Below are positions 46,112 to 58,660 of a DNA stretch of 64,000 nt, one piece after another. The stretch is from Mytilus californianus (Eukaryota; Mollusca; Bivalvia; Mytilida; Mytilidae), in assembly GCF_021869535.1 (NCBI RefSeq), contig NW_026262668.1, positions 22,945,732-23,009,731 on the forward strand, written 5' to 3'. The number at the start of each line of letters is the position of its first letter. Positions within the stretch are counted from its first letter, which is position 1. Made by a program: the position numbers and the translations under genes. The notes beneath the pieces were generated by a model. The model saw only the letters and a list, made by a program, of their open reading frames with translations, was not told where the DNA came from and made no database searches.

Positions 46112-48439
46112 ATTATTATTATTCTTCTTAACCCTAATTTGTCCGACCATTTTCTTCCAAGCCTTAAATGATGGAAACTTTATATTTGGTATGATGTTGG
46201 GGTAGTATCCCTAGGGATGCATTCACTTTTTTTATTTCAAATATGAATCAACTTGGCACTATTTGGGGGCCGGAACATGGGTGGGGTCATTTTTCGAATA
46301 TGGATTCGCTACTGGTAGAACCTTTAAGTTTTGTGTAATACAAGAGACCGATGTCCAGGTGTCCATTCCACATTTTTAGCTCACCTGACCTGAAAGGTCA
46401 AGTGAGCTTTTCTCATCACTTTGCATCCGTCGTCCGTCGTCCGTAAACTTTTACAAAAATCTTCTCCTCTGAAACTACTTGGCCAAATTTAACCAAACTT
46501 GGCCACAATCATCATTGGGGTATTTAGTTTAAAAAATGTGTCCGGTGACCCGGCCAACCAACCAAGATGGCCGCCATAGCTAAAAATAGAACATAGGGGT
46601 AAAATGTAGATTTTGGCTTATATCTCTGAAACCAAAGCATTTAGAGCAAATCTGACATGGGGTAAAATTGTTTATCAGGTAAAGATCTATCTGCCTTGAA
46701 ATTTTCAGATGAATCGAACAGCCAGTTGTTGGGTTGCTGCCCCTGAATTGGTAATTTAAAGGAAATTTTGCCGTTTTTGGTTATCTTGAATATTATTATA
46801 GATAGAGATAAACTGTAAACAGCAATAATGTTCAGCAAAGTAAGATCTACAAATAAGACAACTTGACCAAAATGGTCAGTTGACCCCTTAAGGAGTTATT
46901 GCCCTTTATAGTCAATTTTTAACCATTTTTCGTAAATTTTTGTAATCTTTTACAAAAATCTTCTCCTCTGAAACTATTAAGACAAATTTAACCAAACTTG
47001 TCCACAATCATCATTAGGGTATCTAGTTTAAAAAATGTGTCCGATGACCCGCCCGCGAACCAAGATGGCCGACATGGCTAAAAAATAGTACATAGGGTAA
47101 AATGCAGTTTTTGGCTCATATCTCTGAAACCAAAGCATTTAGAGCAAATTTGACGAGGATAAAATTGTTCATTAGGTCAAGATCTATCTGCCCTGAAATT
47201 TTCAGACCAATCAGGCAACACGTTGTTGGGTTGCTGCCCCTGAATTGGTAATTTTAAGAAAATTTTGCAGCTTTTGGTTATTATCTTGAATATTATTATA
47301 GATAGAGATAAACTGTAAACAGCAATAATGTACAGCAAAGTAAGATCTACAAATAAGTCAACATGACCAAAATTGTCAATTGACCCCTTAAGGAATTATT
47401 GCCCTTTATAGTCAATTTTTTACAATTTTCATAAATTTTGTAAATTTTTGTAAATTTTTACAAAATATTTTCCACTGTAACTACTGGGCCAAGTTCATTA
47501 TAGATAGAGATAATTGTTAGCAGCAAGAATGTTCAGTAAAGTAAGATCTACAAACACATCACCATCACCAAAACACAATTTTGTCATGAATCCATCTATG
47601 TCCTTTGTTTAATATGCACATAGACCAAGGTGAGCGACACAGGCTCTTTAGAGCCTCTAGTTTATTTCAGCCCGGGGTCATCTTGGCATTATTTTAGGGG
47701 GTCAATTTTCATGGAACATTCTAGAACAATAGTCATGTGATTAGTCATGTGATAGTGTTGAATTATTCCTATGTACTTTTTATGTTATATAATGATAGAT
47801 TATTACAGGTAGCACAATATGTAGCTGTAATTCGACTTTGGAATTTTTAAAATGGCCGCCGTTACCATGGAAACTGCAAAAATGTAAAAAAAATTTAAAA
47901 TGCTTCAAGTTTAATGAAATTTTACAGAGATGTTAACGAGTGTATGTAGATTTGGAATTTGACTTTGGAATTTCCAAAATGGCCGCCGTTGCAATGGAAA
48001 CAACACAACTGCGAAAAATCTAGATTTGGTCCAATCTTTATGAAACTTGACAGTAATGTGACCTGTCATGTGTAGATGTGCCATCCGACTTTGGAATTTT
48101 CAAAATGGCTGCCGTTACCATGGAAACTGCAAAAATGTCAAAAAATTTAAAATGCTTTAAACTTAATGAAACTTTACACAATGTGACTGTCTTTTGTAGA
48201 TTCGGCATTTGACTGGAATTTCCAAAATGGCAACCGTAACCATGGAAACACGAATGCCTAAATTTGAAAATTGGTCCAATTTTTATGAAACTTGTAAGTA
48301 ATGTGACCTGTCACGTGTAGATGTGATATCCGACTTTGAAATTTCAAAATGGCTGCCGTTACCATGGAAACAGCAGAACAATGGTTGGGGGCCGTTTTAG
48401 CGACTTTTGTGTTAGCATCCTAACACAGGATTACTTGTT
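46112..48439 (+). mobile_element. Array element E3, headless, class II tail, interrupted
   Basis: Starts with a TTATTATTATT remnant and TTTGTCCGACCATTTTC, without a head hairpin. The tail has GTTTTAGCGACTT, hairpin GTGTTAG-CATC-CTAACAC and ACAGGATTACTTGTT. The body is collinear with 63009-64000, and removing the insertion at 46378-47661 restores the match. Its closing repeat pairs with an AAGTCGCC-type head such as that at 43966. Confidence 0.8.
46378..47661 (+). mobile_element. 1.28-kb AGCTCACCT-headed rolling-circle-type insertion in E3
   Basis: The head AGCTCAC...GTGAGCT forms a hairpin of 13-14 bp stem with one mismatch (46378-46408). Near the end AGGTGAGC (47628-47635) inverts the head. 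Then come the perfect hairpin AGGCTCT-TT-AGAGCCT (47641-47656) and CTAGT. Inside are two repeats of about 500 bp (CTTCTCCTCTGAAACTA...ACCAAGATGGCC). The uninterrupted site at 63261-63280 reads CCACATTTTTTATTTCAG: insertion was within a T run without an obvious duplication, as expected for Helentron-type T-T insertion. The minus-strand frame at 46641 is not a gene. Confidence 0.85.
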
Positions 48440-49338
48440 ATTATTATTATTCTTCCACCTAATTTTGTCCTGCAGTTTTTTTTGGAGCCAATGGAACCAA
48501 TCTTAATGAGAGTTAACTATAATGAAGAACACAAAATTTCAGGTTGCAGTAGATCTTCAAAACATTAAAAATGGCTGCCGTTACCATGGAATCGGAACAA
48601 ATGTGAAAAAATCCAGTTGATGGTTTTGGTGAACTATTTGAAGATGCTTAAACTTAGAATCATTATATTTTAATACCATGTAGGTGCCCACTATATACTG
48701 GTTATGGATGATTTTAGCAATCATTGGAATTACTATGTTGCCATGGAAACGACACCAAAATTTCAAAAATATCAAAACTACACAGTAACGATGAGCAACA
48801 TTGGTAGATGTGGAATTTGGCGTTGGATTTTCCAAAATGTCTGCCGTTACCATGAAAACAATACAAAAAGGTCAAAATGCTCTAAAAACTTCAGGGTTAG
48901 GTGAATAATTTTGGTATGCTTTAACTTAAAATCATCAAATTTTTATACAATATAGTTGTCCATTATATACAGTTTTTGAATGATTTTGACAATCATTGGA
49001 ACTACTATGTTACCATGGATACAGGAGCAAAAATTTCAAAAATTTCAGAATGCTTCAAACTTAATGAAACTTCAAAATAATGTTGACTGTCATGTGTGGA
49101 AGCAGCAATTGGCGTTGGAATTTCCAAAATGGCTGCCGTTACTATGGAAACAACGCAAAAAAGGAAAAATTATGTGTAAAATTTGGAAATCCGCTAAATG
49201 TTCTAAAAAATGACAGAACGATGTATAGCCATCAGTATATATGTGCATTCACTGTTTAAAAGTTTTAAAACTGGCTGCAATCTTGTGACAATGGGGGAAG
49301 GGTGAAATCCGCTATTGCTTGCAATGGCAAATCTAGTC
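48440..49338 (+). mobile_element. Array element E4, headless
   Basis: Starts ATTATTATTATTCTTCCACC after E3's TTGTT. Body has CCGTTACCATGG-type repeats. Tail AGGGTGAAATCC, hairpin GCTATTGC-TT-GCAATGGC, CTAGTC. The frames at 48581-49213 are motif repeats. Confidence 0.75.
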
Positions 49339-50058
49339 ATTTTGTCCATGCTATTTCTCGGGATTGGTCAGACCCATGTTGATGGAATTATATCATCATG
49401 TGAAGTTGTGCAAGAGACATTCGAATGGTAAAAAATGGCCGCCGTTACCATGGAAACTGCAAAAATGTAAAAAGTAATCAAAATTCTTAATCTTTCGTTA
49501 TAAGAGGCAACCTCTTGAAAGTTTATGTAAATGTTGGCAGTGGTGCCCTGAGGTACCAACAGTACTTGGAATTTTCAAAATGGCTGTCATTGCCATGGAA
49601 ACTGGAGAAAAGTTTATCATTGATCCTATGGGGAAAAACATCAAAGCAGCATTTTCTTAAGGAATATAAGATCAAACTGAAACAAGTTTCATGTATATAT
49701 AACTTGGCATAAGTCAATGTTGAAACTGTTGTTGGAATTTTCTAAATGGACTCCGTTACCATGAAACAGCAAAAATGTCCAAAAATCTCAAAATGCTCCA
49801 AACTTAATGAAACTCATTATAAATGATAAATGGCAAGTAAAGATAAGACTTTGGAATTTCCAAAATGGCCGCCGTTGCCATGGAAACTGCAAAAATGTAA
49901 AAAATGGAAAAATGCTCATAACTTTTTGAAAATTTACGAACAAATATTTTGTGATATATTTATGTGTAAATACTGTTTTAAATTTTCAAAATGGATGCAG
50001 TTTAGTGGCAATGTGGGAAGGGTACCATCCGCTATTGCTTGCAATGGCAAATCTAGTT
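49339..50058 (+). mobile_element. Array element E5, headless and (TTA)n-less
   Basis: Starts directly with TTTTGTCCATGCTATTTCTC after CTAGTC. Tail GGGTACCATCC, hairpin GCTATTGC-TT-GCAATGGC, CTAGTT at 50058. Confidence 0.75.
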
Positions 50059-50511
50059 ATTATTATTATTATTCCACCTTTTTTGTCGTAGAGTTTTCTC
50101 ATAGATTAGTGGACCAATCATAATGAATGGGTACCATAATCATAATGAATGGGTACCATAATGAGGACCACCGACTCAAGTTATGCAGCACACCTTTGGA
50201 ATTTTTTAAATGGCCACCGTTTCCATGGAAACCGCAACAATGTGAAAATTTTTCAAAAAGCCACTTTTTTTATTATTAGACCAAACCAAATGAAACTTTA
50301 TGGAAATGTTGCCTGGTATGTGTGGAAGCACCGACTATATTTAGAAACTCCAAAATGGTTGCCATTGCCATGAAAACTCGGCAAAAGTTTAAAATTGACC
50401 CTATGGGAAAACATATTAAAGGAGCATTTTCTTAAAGAATATAAGATTAAACCAAATGAAACTGCAATCATATGTAACATGTCATCAGTCAGTGTCGGAT
50501 ATGTCTTTTAT

Positions 50512-50845
50512 TTTTAGTTTGTTTGATTGATTGATTGTTTGTTTGTTTTTGTTTGGTTTTTTTTTTTGGGGGGGGGGGGGGGGGGTGTCCTCGGAAATTC
50601 GTTTGAAACCAGTCTGCGGTAACCTGGAATATAGATTGAATACTACATACAATTACTTTAAACCAATGGGTGATTTTTAAGATCGGAAAGTTATATCGTA
50701 CTCGTACCGTATTTAAATGTTATATTACTTACCGTGAAAGTTGTCATTTAGTTAACAATTCAGCAATGACAGGATGCAGGCTATTTATTGTCATCGATTT
50801 GAATTTTTATTTTTTTTTAAATCGAAATTTAGCTTTTTGTCATAC
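50512..50845. other. Unrelated segment inside E6 with GATT/GTTT repeats and a poly-G run
   Basis: GTTTGTTTGATTGATTGATTG, then a run of about 25 G at 50569-50586 and AT-rich unique-looking sequence. No gene; origin unknown. Confidence 0.6.
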
Positions 50846-51125
50846 TTAAGGATGTTCGCTCCTCTTGTTTTTTGATTTTTTTGCCAGATATTCGGAATCT
50901 TCTGGTTTTATCCATGTAGTGCCATTAAAAATTTTGCCCACTAACCCCTCCCTTTCTTTTCATGATTTTATTACATATAGTTTAAAAAGCCATATTTGAA
51001 AATCTTATAAAATCCTTGTTATTTTTTCATTGTTTTTGAAAGAAAAAAGGTGTCAATGTTATTTGTACGAAAAATCTAGAGATTCATTTCCCGCCAAATT
51101 TTCAATGTCTTATTTCTCGAAAATC
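50846..51125 (+). mobile_element. Truncated copy of the TTAA-type MITE
   Basis: TTAAGGATGTTCGCTCCTCTTG at the left matches 21659 onward for about 275 bp. The right end with the second inverted repeat is missing; the sequence turns into E6 body after TTATTTCTCGAAAA. Confidence 0.8.
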
Positions 51126-51442
51126 AATCAACGTTACCATGGAAACAGCAAAAATTTCAAAAATTCAAAATGCTCCAAATTCAATGAAACTCAATATAAA
51201 TGTTAACTGGCAAGTATAGATGAGACTTTCCACTTTGGAATTTCCAAATTGGCCGCCGTTGCCATGGAAACATAAAAAATGTGAAAAATTTCAAAAAGCT
51301 CTTAATATTCTGAAAATTTGCAGAAAGGTGTATAGCAATGCATATATGTGAATCCACTGTTTAAAATTTTCGAAATGGCTGCCGCTTAGTGGCAATGGGG
51401 AAAGGATGACATCCGCTATTGCTTGCAATAGCAATTCTAGTT

Positions 51443-52356
51443 ATGGCACCCTCAACGGAGTTGGGGTGACATATTGTTATTCTACGTTTCTTTTTTTTCT
51501 TATTTTTCTTATTTTTCTTCCACACTTTGTCCGCGCTAGTTCTCAGAATTGAACGGACCAATGTTGATGGAACTCAACTATAATGAGAACCCCCATCTGA
51601 AGTTGTGCACCTTGGTATGGAATGGTAAAAGATGGCCGCCGTTTCCATGGAAACAGCAAAAATGCGAAAAAAATCAAAGTGTTCTAAACTGGAAGAAACT
51701 CCACAGGAATGGTAACTGGCATGTGGTGATTTGCAGTTTGACTTTGGATTTTTCAAAATGGCTGCCGTTACCATGGAAACAGCTAAAATGAGAACCAACT
51801 GGATGAAACTTTATGAAAATGTTACCCAGTATGCTAAGATGTCAAGACAAAATTTGGATAGTCCAAAATGGCCGCCGTTGTCATGGAAACTGGGGGCAAG
51901 TTTTACATTACCCTATGTGAAAATGCATAAAATCAGCATTTTCTTAAAGAGTATTTCACCAAAGTCAATGAAACTGTATTGATATATAACATGACATGAG
52001 GCAATGAGATATATGCTTTTAGAATTTTGGAATTATTCACTGTAACCATGGAAACAGCAAAAATGTCAAAATTTTCCAAAAAAAATGAAAATGCTGCAAA
52101 CTGGATGAAACTTTACAGAAATGGTAACTGGCATGGGCAGAGTTGCATTTTGAATTTTCAAATTGGCCGCTGTAACCATGGAAACAGCAAAAATATCCAA
52201 AAGTTCAAATGCTCCAAACTTAATGAAACTTTACAAAAATGATAATTTGCATGTGTAGATGCACTCTTTGACTTTGGAATTTTCTAAATGGCTGCCACTC
52301 GCCTGGCAATGGGGCAAGGGTGCCATCCGTTATTGCTAGCAATTACAAATCTAGTT
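51443..52356 (+). mobile_element. Array element E7, ATGGCACCC family
   Basis: Head 51443-51451, closing GGGTGCCAT 52318-52326, hairpin GTTATTGC-TA-GCAATTAC, CTAGTT. First half of a dimer duplicated at 53021. Confidence 0.88.
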
Positions 52357-53020
52357 ATGTCACCCTGACGGAGGTCGGGTGACATATTGTTATTGTTCGA
52401 TTCTTTTTTTTTCTTATTTTTCTTCCACACTTTTTGTCCAGCTTAGTTCTCAGAATTGAAAGGACCAATTGTGATGCAACTATACCATAATGTTAACCAT
52501 CATGTGTAGTTGTTCACCTGACTTTGGAATAAAAAAAATGGCTGCCATTGCCATGGAAACAGCAAAAATGTGAAAAATAGAAATGTGTTCAAATTTATAT
52601 GAAACTTCTATGATATTAAGAGACTCATGCACACTTCAACATGGAACATTTTTATTTCAACTGGGGGGTCTCCTTGGCATAATTTGAGGGGGGTGAATTT
52701 TTCATGGAACATTCCAGAACATTAGTGTTAAAATAGGTCTACAGACATTAAATGTAATATGATGGTATATTATTATGGGGAAAACAATGTGCAGCAGTAG
52801 TTTGACTTTGGAATTTTTAAAATGGCGACCGTTACCATGGAAACAGCAAAAATACAAAAAATATCAAAATGCTCCAAATTCATTGGAATTTAAAAGAGAT
52901 AGATCTGTTGTCATGCATAAATCTGCATTCACTGATGGAAAATTTCGAAATGGCTGCTGTTTAATGGCAATTGGCAGACCAGGGTGACATCCGCTATTGA
53001 TTGCAATGGCAATTCTAGTT
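52357..53020 (+). mobile_element. Array element E8, ATGTCACCCTG family
   Basis: Head ATGTCACCCTG (52357-52367) in a hairpin with loop GGA. Closing repeat CAGGGTGACAT (52980-52990) is its exact 11-bp inverse. Then a GCTATTGATTGCAATGGC hairpin and CTAGTT. About 660 bp, shorter than the ATGGCACCC family, with its own body (GTCCAGCTTAGTTCTCAG). Confidence 0.9.
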
Positions 53021-53953
53021 ATGGCACCCTCAACGGAGTTGGGGTGACATACTGTTATTCTACGTTTTTTTTTTCTTATTATTTTTCTTGCACAAATTTT
53101 GTCCGCGCGAGTTCTTGGAATCCAATGGACCAATGTTGATGGAACTCTACTTCAATGAGGACATCCATGTAAAGTTGTGCACCTTGCTATGGAATGGTAA
53201 AAAATGGCCGCCGTTTCCATGGAAACAGCAAAAATGCAAAGAAAATCAAAGTGTTCCAAACTGGAAGAAACTCCACAGGAATGGTAACTGGCATGTGCTG
53301 ATTTGCAGTTTGACTTCGGAATTTTCAAAATGGCTGCCGTTACCATGGAAACAGCTAAAATATCAAGATTCTTACTCTTTCGTTATAAGACCCAACTAGA
53401 TGAAACTTAATGAAAATGTTACCCAGTATGCCAAGATGCCAAGACAATATTTGGATAGTCCAAAATGGCCGCCGTTGTCATGGAAACTGGGGGCAAGTTT
53501 TACATTGACCCTTTGTGAAAATGCATAAAATCAGCATTTTCTAAAAGAGTATTTCACCAAAGTCAATGAAACTGTTTTGATATATAACATGACATGTGCA
53601 ATGAGATATATGCTTTTAGAATTTTGGAATTATTCACTGTAACCATGGAAACAGCAAAAATGTCAAAATTTTCCAAAAAAAATGAAAATGCTGCAAACTG
53701 GATGAAACTTTACAGAAATGGTAACTGGCATGGGCAGAGTTGCATTTTGAATTTTCAAAATGGCCGCTGTAACCATGGAAACAGCAAAAATATCCAAAAG
53801 TTCAAATGCTCCAAACTTAATGAAACTTTACAAAAATGATAATTTGCATGTGTAGATGCACTCTTTGACTTTGGAATTTTCTAAATGGCTGCCACTCGCC
53901 TGGCAATGGGGCAAGGGTGCCATCCGTTATTGCTAGCAATTACAAATCTAGTT
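53021..53953 (+). mobile_element. Array element E9, ATGGCACCC family
   Basis: Head 53021-53029, closing GGGTGCCAT 53915-53923, hairpin GTTATTGC-TA-GCAATTAC, CTAGTT. Nearly identical to E7 over most of its length. Confidence 0.88.
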
Positions 53954-54604
53954 ATGTCACCCTGACGGAGGTCATTGACATATTGTATTGTTCGATTCTT
54001 TTTTTTCTTATTTTTCTTCCACACTTTTTGTCCAGCTTAGTTCTCAGAATTGAAAGGACCAATTGTGATGCAACTATACCATAATGTTAACCATCATGTG
54101 TAGTTGTTCACCTGACTTTGGAATAAAAAAAATGGCTGCCATTGCCATGGAAACAGCAAAAATGTGAAAAATAGAAATGTGTTCCAATTTATATGAAACT
54201 TCTATGATATTAAGAGACTCATGCACACTTCAACATGGAACATTTTTATTTCAACTGGGGGGTCTCCTTGGCATAATTTGAGGGGGGTGAATTTTTCATG
54301 GAACATTCCAGAACATTAGTGTTAAAATAGGTCTACAGACATTAAATGTAATATGATGGTATATTATTATGGGGAAAACAATGTGCAGCAGTAGTTTGAC
54401 TTTGGAATTTTTAAAATGGCGACCGTTACCATGGAAACAGCAAAAATACAAAAAATATCAAAATGCTCCAAATTCATTGGAGATAGATCTGTTGTCATGC
54501 ATAAATCTGCATTCACTGATGGAAAATTTCGAAATGGCTGCTGTTTAATGGCAATTGGCAGACCAGGGTGACATCCGCTATTGCTTCCAATGGCAATTCT
54601 AGTT
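53954..54604 (+). mobile_element. Array element E10, ATGTCACCCTG family
   Basis: Head ATGTCACCCTG (53954-53964), closing CAGGGTGACAT (54564-54574), hairpin with CTTCC variant, CTAGTT. Nearly identical to E8, with small deletions. Confidence 0.9.
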
Positions 54605-55397
54605 ATGGCACCCTCAACGGAGTTGGGTGACATACTGTTATTCTACGTTTCTTTTTTTTCTTATTATTTTTCTTGCACAAATTTTGTCCGCGCGAGTTCT
54701 TGGAATCCAATGGACCAATGTTGATGGAACTCTACTTCAATGAGGACATCCATGTAAAGTTGTGCACCTTGCTATGGAATGGTAAAAAATGGCCGTCGTT
54801 TCCATGGAAACAGCAAAAATGCAATAAAAATCAAAGTGTTCCAAACTGGAAGAAACTCCACAGGAATGGTAACTGGCATGTGCTGATTTGCAGTTTGACT
54901 TCGGAATTTTCAAAATGGCTGCCGTTACCATGGAAACAGCTAAAATATCAAAAATTCTTACTCTTTCGTTATTAGACCCAACTGGATCATACTTAATGAA
55001 AATGTTACCCAGTATGCCAAGATGCCAAGACAATATTTGGATAGTCCAAAATGGCCGCCGTTGTCATGGAAACGGGGGGCAAGTTTTACATTGACCCTAT
55101 GTGAAAATGCATAAAATCAGCATTTTCTTAAAGAGTATTTCACCAAAGTCAATGAAACTGTTTTGATATATAACATGACATGTGCAATGAGATGTTTGCT
55201 TTGTATCCACTGTAACCATGGATACAGCAAAAATGTCCAAAATTTCAAAATGCATCAAACTTAATGAAACATTACAAAAAGGATAATTTGCATGTGTAGA
55301 TGGATTCTTTGACTCAGTAATTTTCTTAATGGCTGCCACTCACCTAGCAACGGGGGAAGGGTGCCATCCGCAATTGCTTGCAATTGCAAATCTAGTT
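54605..55397 (+). mobile_element. Array element E11, ATGGCACCC family
   Basis: Head 54605-54613, closing GGGTGCCAT 55359-55367, perfect hairpin GCAATTGC-TT-GCAATTGC, CTAGTT. Lacks one of the body repeats near 55200 relative to E9. Confidence 0.88.
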
Positions 55398-55975
55398 ATT
55401 ATTATTTTTGTCCGGAGCAGTTCTTGGAATTGAATAGGCCAAAGTTGATGGAACTATGCTATAATGTTGATCACCATGTGAAGTTGTCCCTCTGACTTTA
55501 GAATTTCCAAAATGGCCGCCGTTGCCATGGAAACAGCAAAAATGCAAAAAATCTAGATTAGGTCCAATCTTTATGAAACTTGACAGTAATGTGACCTGTC
55601 ATGTGTAGGTGTGCCATCCGACTTTGGAATTTTCAAAATGGCTGCCGTTACCATGGAAACTGCAAAAATGTCAAAAAATTCAAAATGCTTCAAACTTAAT
55701 GAAACTTTACACAAATGTTGACTGTCTTATGTAGATGTGGCATTTGACTTTGGAATTTCCAAAATGGCCACCGTAACCATGGAAACACGAATGCCTAAAT
55801 TTGAAAATTGGTCGAATTTTTATGAAACTTGTAAGTAATGTGACCTGTCACGTGTAGATGTGATATCCGACTTTGAAATTTCAAAATGGCTGCCGTTACC
55901 ATGGAAACAGCAGAACAATGGTTGGGGGCCGTTTTGGCGACTTTTGTGTTAGCATCCAACACAGGATTACTTGTT
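55398..55975 (+). mobile_element. Array element E12, headless, class II tail
   Basis: Starts ATTATTATTTTTGTCCGGAG. Tail GTTTTGGCGACTT, then GTGTTAGCATCCAACAC (one base shorter hairpin) and AGGATTACTTGTT. The tail implies an AAGTCGCC head elsewhere. Confidence 0.75.
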
Positions 55976-56751
55976 ATTATTCTTATTATTCTTATTCTTC
56001 TTTTTCTAAACCCTTAAACTGTCCTACCATTTTCTTGGAAGCTATAGAGGATGGAAACTTTATATTTTTTTGGGTATGGGTCTGCATCATGGGGGTTGCA
56101 GAACCCAATGTTCATGATACCAGGGTGTCATGTTGGCATAATTAGGGGGGCTCAAAGATGGGTGGGGTCAAATTTATTTTACATTTCTTAAATTTGCTAT
56201 TGTATGTAGAGTAGATGGAATTATGATTACTTTTATGAATATTAAGAGACACATGTCTGCTTCAACATGGAACTTTTTTTATTTCAGAAAGGGGTCTCCT
56301 TGGCATAATTTTAGGGGGGTGAATTTTCATGGAATATTCCAGAACATCAATGTTAAATTTATTCTAGAGACATTAAATGGTATATGATGGTATATAATTA
56401 TGGAGAGAACAATTTGCAGCGGCAGTTTGACTTTGGAATTTATAAAATGACAGCCGTTGCCATGGAAACAGCAAAAATAAGAAAAACTTCAAAATGCTTC
56501 AAATTTAATGAAACTTAAAACAAATGTTGCCTAGCTTATGTAGACTTTACTTTAGAGTTTGGAATTTCTAAAATGGCCGCCGTTACCGAGGAAACGGCTA
56601 AAATATGAAAAACTTCAAAATGTTTCAAATTTAATGAAACTTAAAACATATGTTGCCTAGCATATAATGAAACCATTGATTTCGCAGAACAATGATTTTG
56701 GGTCCGTTTTTGCGACTTTTGTGTTAGCATTCTAACACAGGATTACTAGTT
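55976..56751 (+). mobile_element. Array element E13, headless, class II tail
   Basis: Starts ATTATTCTTATTATTC, with ACTGTCCTACCATTTTC as in E14. Tail GTTTTTGCGACTT, hairpin GTGTTAG-CATT-CTAACAC, ACAGGATTACTAGTT. Confidence 0.78.
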
Positions 56752-57613
56752 AAGTCGCCAAAACGGAGTTTTGGAGACTTTATGTGTTTGTCCCGATTCT
56801 TATTATTATTCTTATTCTTCTCTTTCTGACCCCTTAAACTGTCCTACCATTTTCTTGGAAGCTATACAGAATGGAAACTTTATATTTATTATGGGAATGG
56901 GTCTGTATCATGGGGATTGCAGAACCCAAAATTCATGATACCAGGGTGTCCACTTGGCATAATTAGGGGGCCTCAAAGATGGGGGGGGTCCAAATTTTTT
57001 TTACATTTCTTAAATTAGCTGATGTATGTAGAGTAGATAGAATTATGATTACTTCTATGAATATTTAGAGACACAGGTCCACTTCAACATGGAACATTTT
57101 TTATTTCAGTTGGGGGTCTCCTTGGCATAACTTGAGGGGGGTGAATTTTCATGGAACATTCTAGAACATCAGTGTTGAATTAATTCTAGAGACATAAAAT
57201 GTTATATGATGGTATATTATTATGGGTAGCACCATATGCAACAGCAGTTTGACTTTGGAATTTTTAAAATGTCCGCCGTTACCATGGAAACTGCAAAAAT
57301 GTGAAAAATTTCAAAATGCTTTAAACTTAATGAAACTTAACACAAATGTTGATTAGCGTATATAGATGTGGCATTTGACTTAAGAATTTCCAAAATGGCC
57401 GCTGTTACCATGGAAACTGCAAAAATGTCATTTTTCTTTAAATGCATCAAACTGAATGAAACTTTACACAAATGTTAACTGGCATATGATGACGTGCTAT
57501 TTAACTTTGGAATTTCCAAAATGGCTGCCGTTACCATGGATACCGCAGAAAAAATGATTGGTGGTCCGTTTTGGCGACTTTTGTGTTAGCATCCTAACAC
57601 AGGATTACTAGTT
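56752..57613 (+). mobile_element. Array element E14, complete AAGTCGCC family
   Basis: Head AAGTCGCCAAAAC (56752-56764), hairpin loop GGA. Closing repeat GTTTTGGCGACTT (57568-57580) is its exact 13-bp inverse. Hairpin GTGTTAG-CATC-CTAACAC (57583-57600), then AGGATTACTAGTT. This is the reference element for the class II tails of E3, E12 and E13. Confidence 0.9.
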
Positions 57614-58599
57614 ATGTCACCCGATCGACAATGTCGGGTGACATATTGTTTTTCCTCTGTTTCTTTTTCCCTTTTATCATTATTATTATTATGGCACCCT
57701 CAACGGAGTTGGGGTGACATACTGTTATTCTACGTTTCTTTTTTTTCTTATTTTTCTTCCACACATTTTGTCCGCGCGAGTTCTTGGAATCCAATGGACC
57801 AATGTTGATACGACTCTACTATAATGAGGACCCCCATGTAAAGTTGTGCACCTTGCTTTGGAATGGTAAAAAATGGCCGCCGTTTCCATGGAAACAGCAA
57901 AAATGCGAAAGAAATAAGTGTTCCAAATTGGAAGAAAAATCAGTTTGACTTCGGAATTTTCAAAATGGCTGCCGTTACCATGGAAACAGCTAAAATATCA
58001 AAAATTCTAACTCTTACGTTATAAGACCAAACTAGATGAAACTTTATGAAAATGTTACCCAGTATGCTAAGATGTCAAGACAATATTTTGATAGTCCAAA
58101 ATGGCCGCCGTTGTCATGGAAACATGGGGCAAGTTTTACATTGACCCTATGGGAAAATGCATAAAATCAGAATTTTCTTAAAGAGTATTTCACCAAAGTC
58201 AGTGAAACTGTATTGATATATAACATGAAATATGTCAATGAGATGTCTGCTTTTAGAATTTTGGAATTATCCACTGTAACCATGGAAACAGCAAAAATGT
58301 CCAAAATTTCAAAACAAATTAAAAAATGCTGCAAACAGGATGAAACTTTACAGAATTGGTAACTGGCATAAGCAGAGTTGAATTTTACAGTTGGAATTTT
58401 TAAAATGGCCGCTCTAACTATAGAAACAGCAAAAATGTCCAAAATTTCAAAATGCTCCAAAATTAATGAAACTTTACAAAAATGATAATTTGCATGTGTA
58501 GATGCCCTCTTTGACTTTGGAATTTTCTAAATGGCTGCCGCTCGCCTGGCAATGGGGGAAGGGCGCCATCCGCTATTTCTTGCAATGGCAAATCTAGTT
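57614..58599 (+). mobile_element. Array element E15, double head
   Basis: Head ATGTCACCCGATCG (11-bp stem ATGTCACCCGA with TCGGGTGACAT), spacer, (ATT)n, then a second head ATGGCACCC (57692). One body follows and one tail GGGCGCCAT, hairpin with TTCTTGCAATGGC, CTAGTT. The tail fits the inner head; the outer head has no closing tail before the next element. Confidence 0.82.
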
Positions 58600-58657
58600 A
58601 TGTCACCCGATCGACAATGTCGGGTGACATATTGCTTTTCCTCTGTTTCTTTTTCCC

Positions 58658-58660
<3 letters not shown>

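Larger units (their letters stand above)
50059..51442 (+). mobile_element. Array element E6, headless, interrupted by 0.6 kb
   Basis: Starts with (ATT)5 and TTTTGTCGTAGAG. Body runs to about 50511, is interrupted by unrelated sequence and a truncated MITE (to 51125), and resumes at CAACGTTACCATGG. Tail GGATGACATCC, hairpin GCTATTGC-TT-GCAATAGC, CTAGTT. Confidence 0.75.

Noticed and set aside
44056..58460. Many frames of 60-164 codons rich in KMAAVTMETAK or VSMVTAAILK
   Set aside because: These are the YY1/X-box-like motif repeats read in various frames on both strands, not proteins.
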